NCBI RefSeq assembly: GCF_013128195.2
Contig: NZ_CP053452.2
Coordinates: 2,108,001 to 2,172,000 of the forward strand
DNA length: 64,000 nt
Direction of reading: 5' to 3'
Origin: Frigoriglobus tundricola
GTDB lineage: Bacteria > Planctomycetota > Planctomycetia > Gemmatales > Gemmataceae
This document shows, piece after piece, positions 53,777 through 62,802 of the stretch. The notes below the pieces were generated by a model. That model was given only the letters and a program-made list of their open reading frames with translations. It searched no databases and was not told the DNA's origin. A program made the position numbers and the translations under genes. Position 1 is the first letter of the stretch, and every line of letters begins with the position of its first letter.

Positions 53777-56353
53777 TCATTTTATCGGAAGTTCCAGTCG
53801 GAAACACGCTCCGGGCGCCCCTTCGGCGGCGCGATAGGCCACCGTGCCGCCGAGGACTTCCGCCCACTGCTTCGCCAGCGCCAGACCCAGCCCGGCGCCG
53901 CCCGCCCGCGCGTCCGCGTGGGTGCCGCGGCGGAACGGCTTGAAGATCGACTTCCGCTCGCCCGCGGGCACGCCCGGGCCGCGGTCCTCCACCTCGAACA
54001 CGATGCGGTCCGCGCCACCCGGCTTCGCCCATAGCCAGATCCGCTTGTCGTCAGCGTCGCGGGTGTACTTGCGAGCGTTATCGATCAGGTTGCCGACGAT
54101 CTGCTGAACCATCGCCGCGTCCGTGCAGACTTCCAGCTCGGCCGCCAGCGTGGAGACGATCACCAGTTCCTTGCCGTCGGCGCCGACGCGGTCCGTCCAG
54201 GTGCCCCGCAACTGGTCCAGGAGGTCCCCCACTTTAACGGGTCTCATGTCGCCGTTGGCCCGGCGCTTTTCGAGCTTGGCGAAATCCAACACGTTGTCGA
54301 TCAGGCGGTGCAACCGATCGGACTCGGTGGCGAGCGTGTTCAGGTACTCCTGCCGCTTCGCCTCGTCCTGAATCATGCCGCTCAGGAGGAGGTCTATGTA
54401 CAGGCGGAGCGAGGTGAGCGGCGTGCGCAGCTCGTGCGTGACCGCGGAGACGAACCGGATGCGGCGCTCGGCCAGATCGACCAGCGACCACCCGCTCAGG
54501 CCGACGGCCGCGAACGCGACCAGCGCCGCCACCCACGCCAACACGAGGCCGAAGCGGAGCGGCGTCCACCCGGCCGACGGCAGCGGCGGGACCGGACCGG
54601 GGTCGAGTTGGACCGGGAGGGAGGTCATCGCGCGGTCGGGCGACACGCCGGCCGCGTCCCTCACCGGTACCAGCGCCGCGTCCGGGAACAGGTCCCGCAC
54701 CTCCTCCTTGAGCACCTGCTCCAGTTTGCCCCAATCGAGGACCACGCCCTGGTAAACGGTCTTCTGGTCGATCTTCGCGGCCCGCAACAGGACGAGTGTT
54801 TCGGTGCCGTCGGCCGCGGTGATCCACTGCGGCCGCATCGACCCCAGGTGAATGTTCACCGCCGGGGGAATCGTGACAACCGAGTTGTTGAACAGGTTGG
54901 TGGCGTCCCGGGAGTTTTGGGGGCCCCGATCGTTCGACACCGAGGGGGGGAGCGACTTCCGGTTGTTGTCCTGCGGGGGCAGGTCGTCGGGGTCGCGGCG
55001 GCGGCACACGCCCGCGATGTGTTCCAGGATCGACCCGCCGCGCAGTTCGTTGGAAAGCGCCCGCTGCGCGTCGGCGTCCTTCTGTTTCGATCTGTCCCCC
55101 GACGGATCAGGGGCGGCGCTCATCGGCTTGCCGTCCTTATCGGCCCTTTCGTTGCCCGCTCCCGGCACGAGCGGATTCGTGACCGGCGCCGCGGGGGGCA
55201 CTGGTCCCGGTACGGGTAAGGCGCCGACTCCCGGCGCGAGTGACGGCGCGGTCGGTGTGCCGGGGGGCGTCGGTCCCGGAACACTCGGGCCGCCCGGAAC
55301 CGTGTTCAAGTTGTTGCCGGGCGGATTGACGAAGTTCTGACCCAGTTGCCCCTGGTTTTTGCCGAACATCGGGAAGTCGCGCCCGGCCTTCTTGGCTTCG
55401 TCCACGCCCCGAGAAATGGTTCCCGTGCGGTTCCGGAAGGACTGCATCAGGGTGTCGTTGTCGATGGCCGTCGCGTTCCCGCGCCCGCCCACCGCACCGG
55501 AAGGCTGAACGCCCTGCGTAACGGGTGCTTGGCTCGGCGGATTGGCGGGCGGCCCTGGTAACCCCGGAGGCGCCTGCTGCGCGGGCATGGCGTCTTTCTT
55601 GTTACTGGCCAGGTCGTCGGGCCGCTGGTTACTGGCGACCGCGTCCCGATGGGGCAATTCCCATCCGAACAGGCGGAACGGCGGGGGCGCCGCGGCCCCC
55701 GCCGGCGCGGGCGGTAACGGTGTCGGATTCGTCGCGGGCGAGGGCGGAGCGTTGGGCGCGGAGTTGGGCCGGGGAATCGCGGCCACCGCAGGCGGGTCGA
55801 ACATCGGTGCGGCGAACGGTCGGTCGTCGGCCGAAATGGCCCGCTCACGGGCGGTCAGGAGGTCGCACGTGCCGAACGCCGGGTACTTGTCGTTCAGGGC
55901 GACGAGGACCGCACTGCGTTCGGCGGTGTTGTTTTCCAGCGGCAGGTCCGGCCACGCTTCGGACACGCGCTTCTGGGCTTCCGGGGAAAGAACCTGCGGC
56001 GAGGTCCACCCGGTCGCCGGGTCGAGCTGGACGTGCAGCTTCATCCAGTCGGGCAGCGGGGCGGCCAGGAGCGGGGTCGGGGCCGTGGTCGAGCCGGAGA
56101 GCGGATCGGCCGAAGCGTAGTGATAAAACGGGCGGCTGTCCTCAACGCCGAGTGCCGGCAGCATGCGGCCGTCGAGGCGCCACAGCGCGACGTGAACGTC
56201 GTTGCCGAGTTCGGCCTGCGCGGCGGCCTCGCGCTGGGCGCGCTCGACCCGGAGCGCGACGACGGTGACCCAGCCCAGCCCGGCGAAGACGAGGGCGGCG
56301 ATCAGGAAGAACATCACCGGCCCGCCGACCGGGCCGAGCAAGCGCCGCGTCAT
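53777..56353 (-). CDS. Sensor histidine kinase with large Pro-rich sensor region
   Basis: About 858 residues; ATG 56353 is favoured by a GAGG box over the upstream GTG at 56362. A membrane helix near residue 20 is followed by about 560 residues, much of it Pro/Ala/Asn-rich and probably periplasmic, then a second helix (LVLAWVAALVAFAAVGLSGW). The kinase core has the H box HELRTPLTSL (His640), N box NLIDNARKY, G1 DRGPGVP and G2 GLGLALA. It should pass phosphate to the response regulator encoded at 56891-57643. The long sensor part has no recognisable ligand domain. Confidence 0.9.
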   Translation of the reverse strand: MTRRLLGPVGGPVMFFLIAALVFAGLGWVTVVALRVERAQREAAAQAELGNDVHVALWRLDGRMLPALGVEDSRPFYHYASADPLSGSTTAPTPLLAAPLPDWMKLHVQLDPATGWTSPQVLSPEAQKRVSEAWPDLPLENNTAERSAVLVALNDKYPAFGTCDLLTARERAISADDRPFAAPMFDPPAVAAIPRPNSAPNAPPSPATNPTPLPPAPAGAAAPPPFRLFGWELPHRDAVASNQRPDDLASNKKDAMPAQQAPPGLPGPPANPPSQAPVTQGVQPSGAVGGRGNATAIDNDTLMQSFRNRTGTISRGVDEAKKAGRDFPMFGKNQGQLGQNFVNPPGNNLNTVPGGPSVPGPTPPGTPTAPSLAPGVGALPVPGPVPPAAPVTNPLVPGAGNERADKDGKPMSAAPDPSGDRSKQKDADAQRALSNELRGGSILEHIAGVCRRRDPDDLPPQDNNRKSLPPSVSNDRGPQNSRDATNLFNNSVVTIPPAVNIHLGSMRPQWITAADGTETLVLLRAAKIDQKTVYQGVVLDWGKLEQVLKEEVRDLFPDAALVPVRDAAGVSPDRAMTSLPVQLDPGPVPPLPSAGWTPLRFGLVLAWVAALVAFAAVGLSGWSLVDLAERRIRFVSAVTHELRTPLTSLRLYIDLLLSGMIQDEAKRQEYLNTLATESDRLHRLIDNVLDFAKLEKRRANGDMRPVKVGDLLDQLRGTWTDRVGADGKELVIVSTLAAELEVCTDAAMVQQIVGNLIDNARKYTRDADDKRIWLWAKPGGADRIVFEVEDRGPGVPAGERKSIFKPFRRGTHADARAGGAGLGLALAKQWAEVLGGTVAYRAAEGAPGACFRLELPIK

Positions 56354-56380
56354 CGCCCCCACCTCTTCGTCGCCGTCGGG

Positions 56381-56848
56381 TTACTTCCGCTTCGGCGCCC
56401 TGACGTCCTCAGCGCCGAAGTCGTCCAAATACAGTTCGCCATCCGCCTTCTGTAAGAGCGTGCCCTTGACAACGACGTCCTGTCCCTTGAGGCCGTCGAG
56501 ACGCCCCACCAGAAATTTGTCTTCCGGGACGACGAGCGCAACCCGGACCTCGCGGGCCGGGTCGTCCCTTTGCCGAATACGAACGTAGTAGCCGCCGCCC
56601 TTGTCGCGCCAGCACAACACGCCCTCGACATCAGCCGAGATCCGGCCCCGCGGTTGCGCCCGGGCCCCTTCCAAGCGCTTCTGGAGCGCCCGCTCCTCGG
56701 CCTGCGCGGCCTCGGTGCGTTTGCGCGCCTCCTTGAGTTCGGCTCCGATCTGCTCTTCGGTCGGCGGCGGCGAGTCGGCAAGGAGCACGGCCCCCGCGAG
56801 AGCGGAGACGGCCGCGACACACGCGAAAACGGCCAGCGACTTTCGCAT
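56381..56848 (-). CDS. Small secreted OB-like protein between kinase and regulator
   Basis: A 155-residue protein with a signal peptide (MRKSLAVFACVAAVSALAGA), a coiled region (LKEARKRTEAAQAEERALQK) and a beta domain (VRVALVVPEDKFLVGRLDGL, QDVVVKGTLLQKADGELYLD), like OB-fold nucleic-acid or tRNA_anti-type domains. It is placed between the two genes of a two-component system, so it may modulate the sensor. Not recognised further. Confidence 0.6.
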   Translation of the reverse strand: MRKSLAVFACVAAVSALAGAVLLADSPPPTEEQIGAELKEARKRTEAAQAEERALQKRLEGARAQPRGRISADVEGVLCWRDKGGGYYVRIRQRDDPAREVRVALVVPEDKFLVGRLDGLKGQDVVVKGTLLQKADGELYLDDFGAEDVRAPKRK

Positions 56849-56890
56849 TCCGGTCTCCCCCGGGTGAGGAAAGGGTCCCCGTAACCGGAC

Positions 56891-57643
56891 CTAACGGTTG
56901 CCCGAAGGTGCCGCGGCCGCGACCTCCTCCGAGACGGTCAGCGCGGGACCGGCCATGTACCCGTGCGCCCGAACCGTGACGATGGCCTCCGGCTGGTCGT
57001 CGTCCCCGGCCGGGTCTTTGAGCTTGGCTCGCAGCCGGGCCACGTGCATGTCCACCGCCCGCGTTTCCAGCCCGGCGGTGCCGATGCCCCACACGCGTGA
57101 GAGCAGCTCCTCGCGGGACACCGCCCGCTCGCGGTTGCACACCAGGTACTTCAGCAGGGCCGCTTCCGTCTCGGAGAGATCGGCCCGGCCGCCGTCCGAC
57201 CAGCGCACCTCGCGGCGGTGCAGGTCGATGGTGCCGCTGCCCACTTCGACCAGGCGCACGTCCGGCACCGGCTTCATCGTCCGGCGCAAGATCGCCTCGA
57301 CGCGGGCGATCAGCTCCTTAGCCGAGAACGGCTTCACCACGTAGTCGTCGGCCCCCATCTTCAGCCCGCGCACGCGGTCGTCTTCGCTGCCGCGGGCGGT
57401 GAGCAGGATCACGGGGCGGGCCGGGTGGGCGCGGCGCAGTTCGCCGAGCACCTCCAGCCCGTCCCGTTTCGGCAGCATGATATCGAGCAGCACCAGATCG
57501 ACGCCCGCCGACATCGCCTCGCGCAGGCCGAGCTGACCGTCCATCGCTTCGGTCACCTCGTAGCCGCTCAGCCGCAAGGCGTCGGACACTCCCCGGCGGA
57601 TGGCCGGTTCGTCTTCCACGACCACGATTCGCGCCTTCGGCAT
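56891..57643 (-). CDS. OmpR/PhoB-family response regulator
   Basis: A 250-residue protein from ATG 57643. The receiver has ARIVVVEDEPAIRRGVSDAL, phospho-Asp in LVLLDIMLPKRDGLEVLGEL and Lys in DDYVVKPFSAKELIARVEAI. The DNA-binding winged helix has LSETEAALLKYLVCNRERAV and ETRAVDMHVARLRAKLKD. It should work with the kinase at 53777-56353. An upstream start (57766) adds residues from unrelated repeat DNA. Confidence 0.94.
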   Translation of the reverse strand: MPKARIVVVEDEPAIRRGVSDALRLSGYEVTEAMDGQLGLREAMSAGVDLVLLDIMLPKRDGLEVLGELRRAHPARPVILLTARGSEDDRVRGLKMGADDYVVKPFSAKELIARVEAILRRTMKPVPDVRLVEVGSGTIDLHRREVRWSDGGRADLSETEAALLKYLVCNRERAVSREELLSRVWGIGTAGLETRAVDMHVARLRAKLKDPAGDDDQPEAIVTVRAHGYMAGPALTVSEEVAAAAPSGNR

Positions 57644-58065
57644 GGGTACACCAGTGGGCTGTGGGCAGAGAGTGGTGGGGAGCGGACAGCAGAAAGAAAC
57701 AGAAGACAGACGAAACCGGAGCGCGCGATCAACCGGCATTCTGGCTGCCCGCGGCTCACAATTCACTCCTGCCTACTTCTTCGCCGCCGCTAATACGACG
57801 TCGCACGCCCCGGTTTCGATTGTCGTTCAACGTTACCCCGCCCGGTCGGATGACCTGCGGGGCTCGAGGAACTCGTCCTTCGCGTTAAACGTGTCGGCGT
57901 GGAAGTACAATTGGGCAATCAGGTTAGCGTAGCCGGCCGTGCGCACGAGGTCGCGATTGCGCGGCGGCCGCCCCGCGTCCGGACTGGTCTTGTACGGCCG
58001 GGGCCGATCGTCTCGTCGCTCAGCTAGCAGAACGCGGCAACGGGAGTGGCCGTTTGTTCGGTTCA
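57644..58065. other. 422-base region with repeat motif and gene remnant
   Basis: The first 60 bases have GTGGGCAGAGAGTGG-type sequence related to the repeat at 41251-41438. The rest includes the possible dioxygenase remnant. A promoter for the two-component operon should lie near 57650-57750, but no box is clear. Confidence 0.4.
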
Positions 58066-58066
58066 C
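57833..58066 (-). pseudogene. Possible remnant of an intradiol ring-cleavage dioxygenase
   Basis: A 77-codon frame ending with NLIAQLYFHADTFNAKDEFL, resembling the C-terminal strand of intradiol dioxygenases (TTQLYF...NA.D...L). The earlier part (PRPYKTSPDAGRPPRNRDLV) might be the eroded R...HIH region. Catalytic Tyr/His ligands are absent. No other part of the gene is visible nearby. Confidence 0.35.
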
Positions 58067-58731
58067 TATTTCGTGTCCGCTGCGAGCTTGGGGTCAAAGG
58101 TGCCGAGAAAGTACAGCGCGCCCTTGGGGAGCGACGCACCGTCACTGTCCATTTGTGCGAGTTGGGCGGTGACGATCACGTCTTTGCCGTTGAGCGGCGG
58201 CAAGGTGAATTTCAGCACCTTCCATTCGCCCTCGCTCGCATACACCCAGACGCGGGTTTCTTCCACGGTGCCGAAGATGGTCTTGCGCTTCACTGCGACA
58301 TACGCTTTGGTGCCATCGAGAACCATCACGCCGCGCACCTCAGCTTTGAGCGCACCGGTCGGTTCCGGTGCGTCGGCGGTGATTTGTGCGTACCAGCCGG
58401 TTTTGCTGGGTTCGGGCGCCCCTTTCGTCGCCCGAACCCGCGCGCCTGTGAGCGTGTATTTGGCCCTTTCCTTCTCGCCGGGTTCACTGACGAGGTGGGC
58501 CTCGTAGCCGTCGTCTCCGGACTTAAACACGAGCACTTTGCCGTTCCACGTGCCGGTGAATTCGGTATCGAACAGCGTGCCGGTCACCTTTCCGGCCTTC
58601 ACATCCTTGATAACGAGTTCGCCCTTGGCACCGTCCACGTTCACGGCCCACGTACCAGCCGGCAAGTCGGCCGCATGCCCGGTAACCACCAGACCGAATG
58701 ACGCAAGAAGTAGGGAGAAGAACCGAACCAT
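58066..58731 (-). CDS. Secreted protein of unknown function
   Basis: A 221-residue protein with a signal peptide (MVRFFSLLLASFGLVVTGHA). The mature part is mostly beta (GTWAVNVDGAKGELVIKDVK, TGTLFDTEFTGTWNGKVLVF), possibly a lipocalin-like or beta-sandwich fold, repeated in two halves. No catalytic residues are obvious. It may be co-transcribed with the upstream VWA gene, about 118 bases away. Confidence 0.65.
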   Translation of the reverse strand: MVRFFSLLLASFGLVVTGHAADLPAGTWAVNVDGAKGELVIKDVKAGKVTGTLFDTEFTGTWNGKVLVFKSGDDGYEAHLVSEPGEKERAKYTLTGARVRATKGAPEPSKTGWYAQITADAPEPTGALKAEVRGVMVLDGTKAYVAVKRKTIFGTVEETRVWVYASEGEWKVLKFTLPPLNGKDVIVTAQLAQMDSDGASLPKGALYFLGTFDPKLAADTK

Positions 58732-58848
58732 GTCGCACCACCTGAGTTAACGGGGACGAATTGGGGGGCACAAAATGGAGCCGGCCGCCGAGCAGCGAGC
58801 CGCGAAGCTCTCCGCGGCACGTGCGACTCGGCGGCCGGGGGCGTGAGA

Positions 58849-60045
58849 TCACTTCTTCTCCGACCCGGTGGCGAAGCCCTTGGCCTTGGCCTGGTCGCGG
58901 ATCACCGCTTTGAACGCCTCGTCGAGCGCCTTATCGGCGTCCGTCTTCGGCCTCTTGGCGAGTTCCTCGTCGATCTTCGCCTGGCGCTTGGCGGCGAGGT
59001 CCGCGACCTTCTTCTGGAGTTCGGCCCGCTCCTCGGCTTTCTTCTTCAGGTACGGGAGCCGCTCCTCCGGCTTGAGCTTCTTCATCTCGTCGCAGAGGTC
59101 CTCTTCCTTGATCTTGGTGATGTCGAAGTCCTTCTCCTTCATCTTGTCCACGAGGTCCCACGTCGCGTTCCGGTACAGCCCTCCGGCCTTGGACACGCCG
59201 CGTTCGATGGCGGCCGTCGGAGCGGCACCCGGCGCGACGGGGGCGTCCTTCGCGTTCTTGTCCTGGGCGGCCTGGTTCTCGGCCCTCGCCTTGCCGTCTT
59301 TGCCGTAGGCGACATAGGTCATGTTCAGATCCGCACTCAGCTTGATGATCTGGTCGTCGTACTCGGTCTTCACGGTGACCTGCCGCCCGGCCTTGTTCTG
59401 GTCGATGTTGACGTGCCGGCCGCCGCAGCTCTCGGAGAACGCGGCCCAGCCGGCGACTTCCTGATCGTGACCCCATTTGCAATAGATCGTGTTCACGACC
59501 ACGCCGGCCTTCTTCGCCTGCGCGGCCACGTCGTCGAGCGGCACCTGCTTGTCCTGGTTCACCGGCTCGTTACCGCAGACGAAAATGACCTTCAGGGCGT
59601 CCCGTTCGGCGGTCCATTTCTGCTCCTCGAGTGCCGCCCGGGTGACCCGGGCGACGTACTCTTCGCCGCCGCCGGTCTTCAGCCCGCTGAGCGCCTTGTA
59701 CACGCCGTCGAGGTCCTCGGTCAGGTCCACGTCCTTGTTCACCCAGCCCTTTTCCGGGGCGTAACGGGTGGCGCCGTAGGTGTAGAGCCCGACGCGGAGG
59801 TTCGGGGTCGGCTTGATGCGGGCCAGCTCGTTGACCACGTTCCACAGTTGCAGTTTGGCCGAATCGATCAGGCCGTCCATGCTGCCGGAGACGTCCAGGC
59901 AGATCACGAGGTCGATGGGCTTGCCCTCGGCGGGCTGGACAGCAGCAGGTTGTGGGGCGGGCCTGGGTTCGTCGGCGCGGAGCGGCAGCGCCACGCCGAT
60001 TGCCAGTGCAACGGCGATCGCGGCGAAACGGAGAGAGAGGGACAT
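58849..60045 (-). CDS. Secreted von Willebrand factor A-domain protein
   Basis: A 398-residue protein with a signal peptide and GGAGG before ATG 60045. The VWA domain begins PIDLVICLDVSGSMDGLIDS, with the metal-binding DxSxS motif, and covers about residues 43-230. A Lys/Glu-rich coiled region follows (EEERL-type, KKKAEERAELQKKVADLAAK) and ends charged. VWA domains bind other proteins through a metal ion. Probably periplasmic; partner unknown. Confidence 0.8.
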   Translation of the reverse strand: MSLSLRFAAIAVALAIGVALPLRADEPRPAPQPAAVQPAEGKPIDLVICLDVSGSMDGLIDSAKLQLWNVVNELARIKPTPNLRVGLYTYGATRYAPEKGWVNKDVDLTEDLDGVYKALSGLKTGGGEEYVARVTRAALEEQKWTAERDALKVIFVCGNEPVNQDKQVPLDDVAAQAKKAGVVVNTIYCKWGHDQEVAGWAAFSESCGGRHVNIDQNKAGRQVTVKTEYDDQIIKLSADLNMTYVAYGKDGKARAENQAAQDKNAKDAPVAPGAAPTAAIERGVSKAGGLYRNATWDLVDKMKEKDFDITKIKEEDLCDEMKKLKPEERLPYLKKKAEERAELQKKVADLAAKRQAKIDEELAKRPKTDADKALDEAFKAVIRDQAKAKGFATGSEKK

Positions 60046-60218
60046 TCGCGAACCTCCAATCGGGCGTCGGTGGATGTGAGGGGGGCACGCGGCCCGCCGT
60101 CAGATCCGACGAGATTCTAACCGATCGCGATTGGAGCGGGTGTAACGCTTCGGTAACGCCGCTCGTTGCGCCACGAGCGGGTGCGAATGCGGGGGACGAG
60201 AGAAGTCGGCCGTACCCG

Positions 60219-60665
60219 TTAGTCGCGGCGCCGCCGCGGCCGACGTTGGGGTTCGTCGCGCGTCGCGCCGAAGAGGCGTGCGGCGAAAACGGCGATCCAA
60301 ACGAGTGAGAAAGCGAATATGCCGAGGGCCACCCAGTTGACGTTACCGGCCAGGCGCGAACTGCCGTCCGTTCCCGAAATGTAGAGGACCGGCACCTGAC
60401 CGTTCGCCGGCACGGACCAAGCCGTCGGCACCGTATCCGTGCCCTCTCGCGGGGTGCCGTTCGGCTCGGAGAACGTGTACTCGACGCTCAGCCGCGTGCC
60501 CCCGCGGCGCCCCGGGCTCTCGAACGTTTTGGACACGGTCGCCGTCGCCTCGTGCCCGCTCACGAGGTACACCGCCTCACCGTAACTGAAGCAGCCGGAG
60601 ACGAGGAAAAACAGGACGCCCATCAGCAGCCACTTCGCCCGCGCGATTTCGGTTTCCTGATCCAT
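60219..60665 (-). CDS. DUF3592-like membrane protein
   Basis: A 148-residue protein with two membrane helices (KWLLMGVLFFLVSGCFSYGE and VNWVALGIFAFSLVWIAVFA) around an extracytoplasmic beta domain (HEATATVSKTFESPGRRGGT, RLSVEYTFSEPNGTPREGTD), the DUF3592 pattern. The C-terminus is Arg-rich. Function unknown. About 95 bases upstream is the end of the DUF362 fusion gene. Confidence 0.7.
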   Translation of the reverse strand: MDQETEIARAKWLLMGVLFFLVSGCFSYGEAVYLVSGHEATATVSKTFESPGRRGGTRLSVEYTFSEPNGTPREGTDTVPTAWSVPANGQVPVLYISGTDGSSRLAGNVNWVALGIFAFSLVWIAVFAARLFGATRDEPQRRPRRRRD

Positions 60666-60761
60666 CGCGGTCTCGCGTCCGTGTCCGGCGGTCCGTAGCA
60701 GGCGGATTCTCCCACCCTTCTCTCACGCCGTCAACGCACGAGGCGGGCCGCGCCCCGGCCC

Positions 60762-62699
60762 TTACCCCGTCGGCCGCTGCACCGGCAACAGTTCGCGCTC
60801 GACCAGCGGCGGCATCTCGAACGCTTGCGCCAGTGCCGCGATCGGCTCGCCGATTTGTGGGATCTCCGCTTCCGCAATGCGGCCGACGCGTTTCGCCGCG
60901 GCGTACACCAGGGTCGGGATGCGCTCGGGCGGGATGCCCATCAGGCGCGCGCCGGTCGCGTCCACCGCCACCGGATCGAGCCCCATGACGAGCGCCCCGA
61001 CGTGCTTGGCGGTGCCGTGCAGCGGGCCGTCGCCCTCCATGCCGGTGATGCCGTCGATGATCGACAGGTTCGCCGGCCGCGTGCAACTGATGTCCACAAT
61101 GCTCTGCGGGATGCCGCGCCAGTGCAGCTCGTTCTTGGGCCACCCGTAGCAGATGCCCGGCAGCGTGCCGAAGAGGTTTTTCAGCGACAGCGTGACGCCG
61201 GCCCAGTGGTGCGTCTTCAACTTCGGGAGCGAGATGAGGACGTCCGCGCTCAGCACCGTGCGGGACATGTACAGGTGGTCGAGGCGGGTGAGCCGGCCGA
61301 GGTTCAGCACCTTCACCGGCTCGTCGTGGTTGATGTCCACGAAGCGCACGCCGTGCTTCTCCAGAACCGCGCCCAGGCCGCTCTCGCGGACGAGGAACTG
61401 CACGTTCCGCCAGTGCCCCGGCCCTTCGGCCACGATGATCTCCGCGGCCCCTTCGCGTTTGCACAGCGTGATGACGGCGTCGACCACGCGCGGGCTGGTG
61501 TTTATGACACGGTCCGGGCGGTACTCGACCAGATTGGGCTTGAGGACGACGCGCTTCCCCGCCAGCGGCAGCGCCGAGCGGAACTGTGCGAACTGTGCGG
61601 CCAGAATGTCCGCGAGCGGCTCGTCGTAGCTGGCCGCGCGGGCGATGTGGACCGCCGAGGTGACCGGCAGCGGCCGGAGCTTCGTCACCCCCGCGGCCAC
61701 GACGCCGCGGAAGGTCGAAGCGATCTTCCCGAAGAGCCCCGACGCGCCCGCCCCGTCGGACCGCGTGCCCCCCTCGGCCGCGCTCGACCCGTCGGGGCGC
61801 CCCGGGGTCGCACCGAACCGCAAGCGGAAGGCGTTCCGGTCCGCGACCGCCAGCGCCGCGAGCGCGAGGTGGTGCGGGCTCGTGTCCGGGGCGCTCGCGG
61901 CGACGAGGATCTTCTTGTCGAGTTCGGGGAAGAGGTCGCGGGTGGCGGTGTCGGAGTCGTGAACCCCCAGCGCGATCCGCCCCCAGGCGAGGTGCTCGAG
62001 GTCGGTCGCCTTCGCGGCGGTCACCCGCAGGTAGCCGACGGACGCGTCGATGCGCGGGTGCTCGATGGCCCCCTGCACCGCCAGGAGCAGCGCCGCGGTC
62101 GGCCCGGGGATCGGTTCCGTCGGGGTGCCCAGCACCACGCGGTTCCCGTAGTTCGCCCCGCCCGTGTCGAACGCGCGGTCGAGGAGCAACTTCACGCCCT
62201 GTTGAACGCGCGGGTGGTCCTCCAGCCCGGCGGCCCGCAGCGCGAGGCACGCCCACGCGGTCGGCTCGACCCACCCGAAGTTCGCGGCCGCCCACGGCCA
62301 GCCGACGAGCGACAGGTCGATGTCGTTCTCCATGTCCGACGTTTCGGGGTCCCGCGTCATCACCCGGCTCTCGGTCGCGAGCAGGCGGTCCACGGACGGT
62401 TTCACCGCGTCCGGGGGCGCGCCGAGCGCGAGGCGGGTGTAGAGCGCGACGGCCGTGGGCCACGCGGCCTCCGGCCGGCCGTCGGTGAGACGGTAGCTGC
62501 CGTCCGGCTGGCGGTTGCGTTCGAGCGAGATGAGGCCGTTCGCGATGTGCTGTGCGAACGCCTCCCGCGCGTTGGCGAGCGCGAGAAGCGCGAGGCCGGT
62601 CGGCTCGGGGTGGCTGGCCTTGCCGGCGTAGTACCCCCACCCGCCGTCCGGGTTCGCGTGGGCGGCGAGGCGGGTGAGCAACTCGTGCGAAGCTGGCAC
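60762..62699 (-). CDS. Fusion of cyclase-like alpha/alpha barrel and DUF362 protein
   Basis: A 645-residue protein; GTG 62699 is favoured by GGAGA seven bases before. The first about 300 residues are helical repeats like prenyltransferase/squalene-cyclase barrels (AHANPDGGWGYYAGKASHPE, LISLERNRQPDGSYRLTDGR). The second half is DUF362: VVLKPNLVEYRPDRVINTSP, ISLPKLKTHHWAGVTLSLKN, and DITGMEGDGPLHGTAKHVGA-like segments (IIDGITGMEGDGP). DUF362 proteins are metalloproteins of unknown reaction. It is divergent from larC, 103 bases away. Confidence 0.8.
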   Translation of the reverse strand: MPASHELLTRLAAHANPDGGWGYYAGKASHPEPTGLALLALANAREAFAQHIANGLISLERNRQPDGSYRLTDGRPEAAWPTAVALYTRLALGAPPDAVKPSVDRLLATESRVMTRDPETSDMENDIDLSLVGWPWAAANFGWVEPTAWACLALRAAGLEDHPRVQQGVKLLLDRAFDTGGANYGNRVVLGTPTEPIPGPTAALLLAVQGAIEHPRIDASVGYLRVTAAKATDLEHLAWGRIALGVHDSDTATRDLFPELDKKILVAASAPDTSPHHLALAALAVADRNAFRLRFGATPGRPDGSSAAEGGTRSDGAGASGLFGKIASTFRGVVAAGVTKLRPLPVTSAVHIARAASYDEPLADILAAQFAQFRSALPLAGKRVVLKPNLVEYRPDRVINTSPRVVDAVITLCKREGAAEIIVAEGPGHWRNVQFLVRESGLGAVLEKHGVRFVDINHDEPVKVLNLGRLTRLDHLYMSRTVLSADVLISLPKLKTHHWAGVTLSLKNLFGTLPGICYGWPKNELHWRGIPQSIVDISCTRPANLSIIDGITGMEGDGPLHGTAKHVGALVMGLDPVAVDATGARLMGIPPERIPTLVYAAAKRVGRIAEAEIPQIGEPIAALAQAFEMPPLVERELLPVQRPTG

Positions 62700-62802
62700 T
62701 GGCGGTCTCCGGCGGGAGCGGCGATACCAGTTTATGCCACGCGATGGGCCCTTCGGCCAGTAGAACACCGATAACGTGTGCCCGTGTGCATTGGGAGTCG
62801 GT

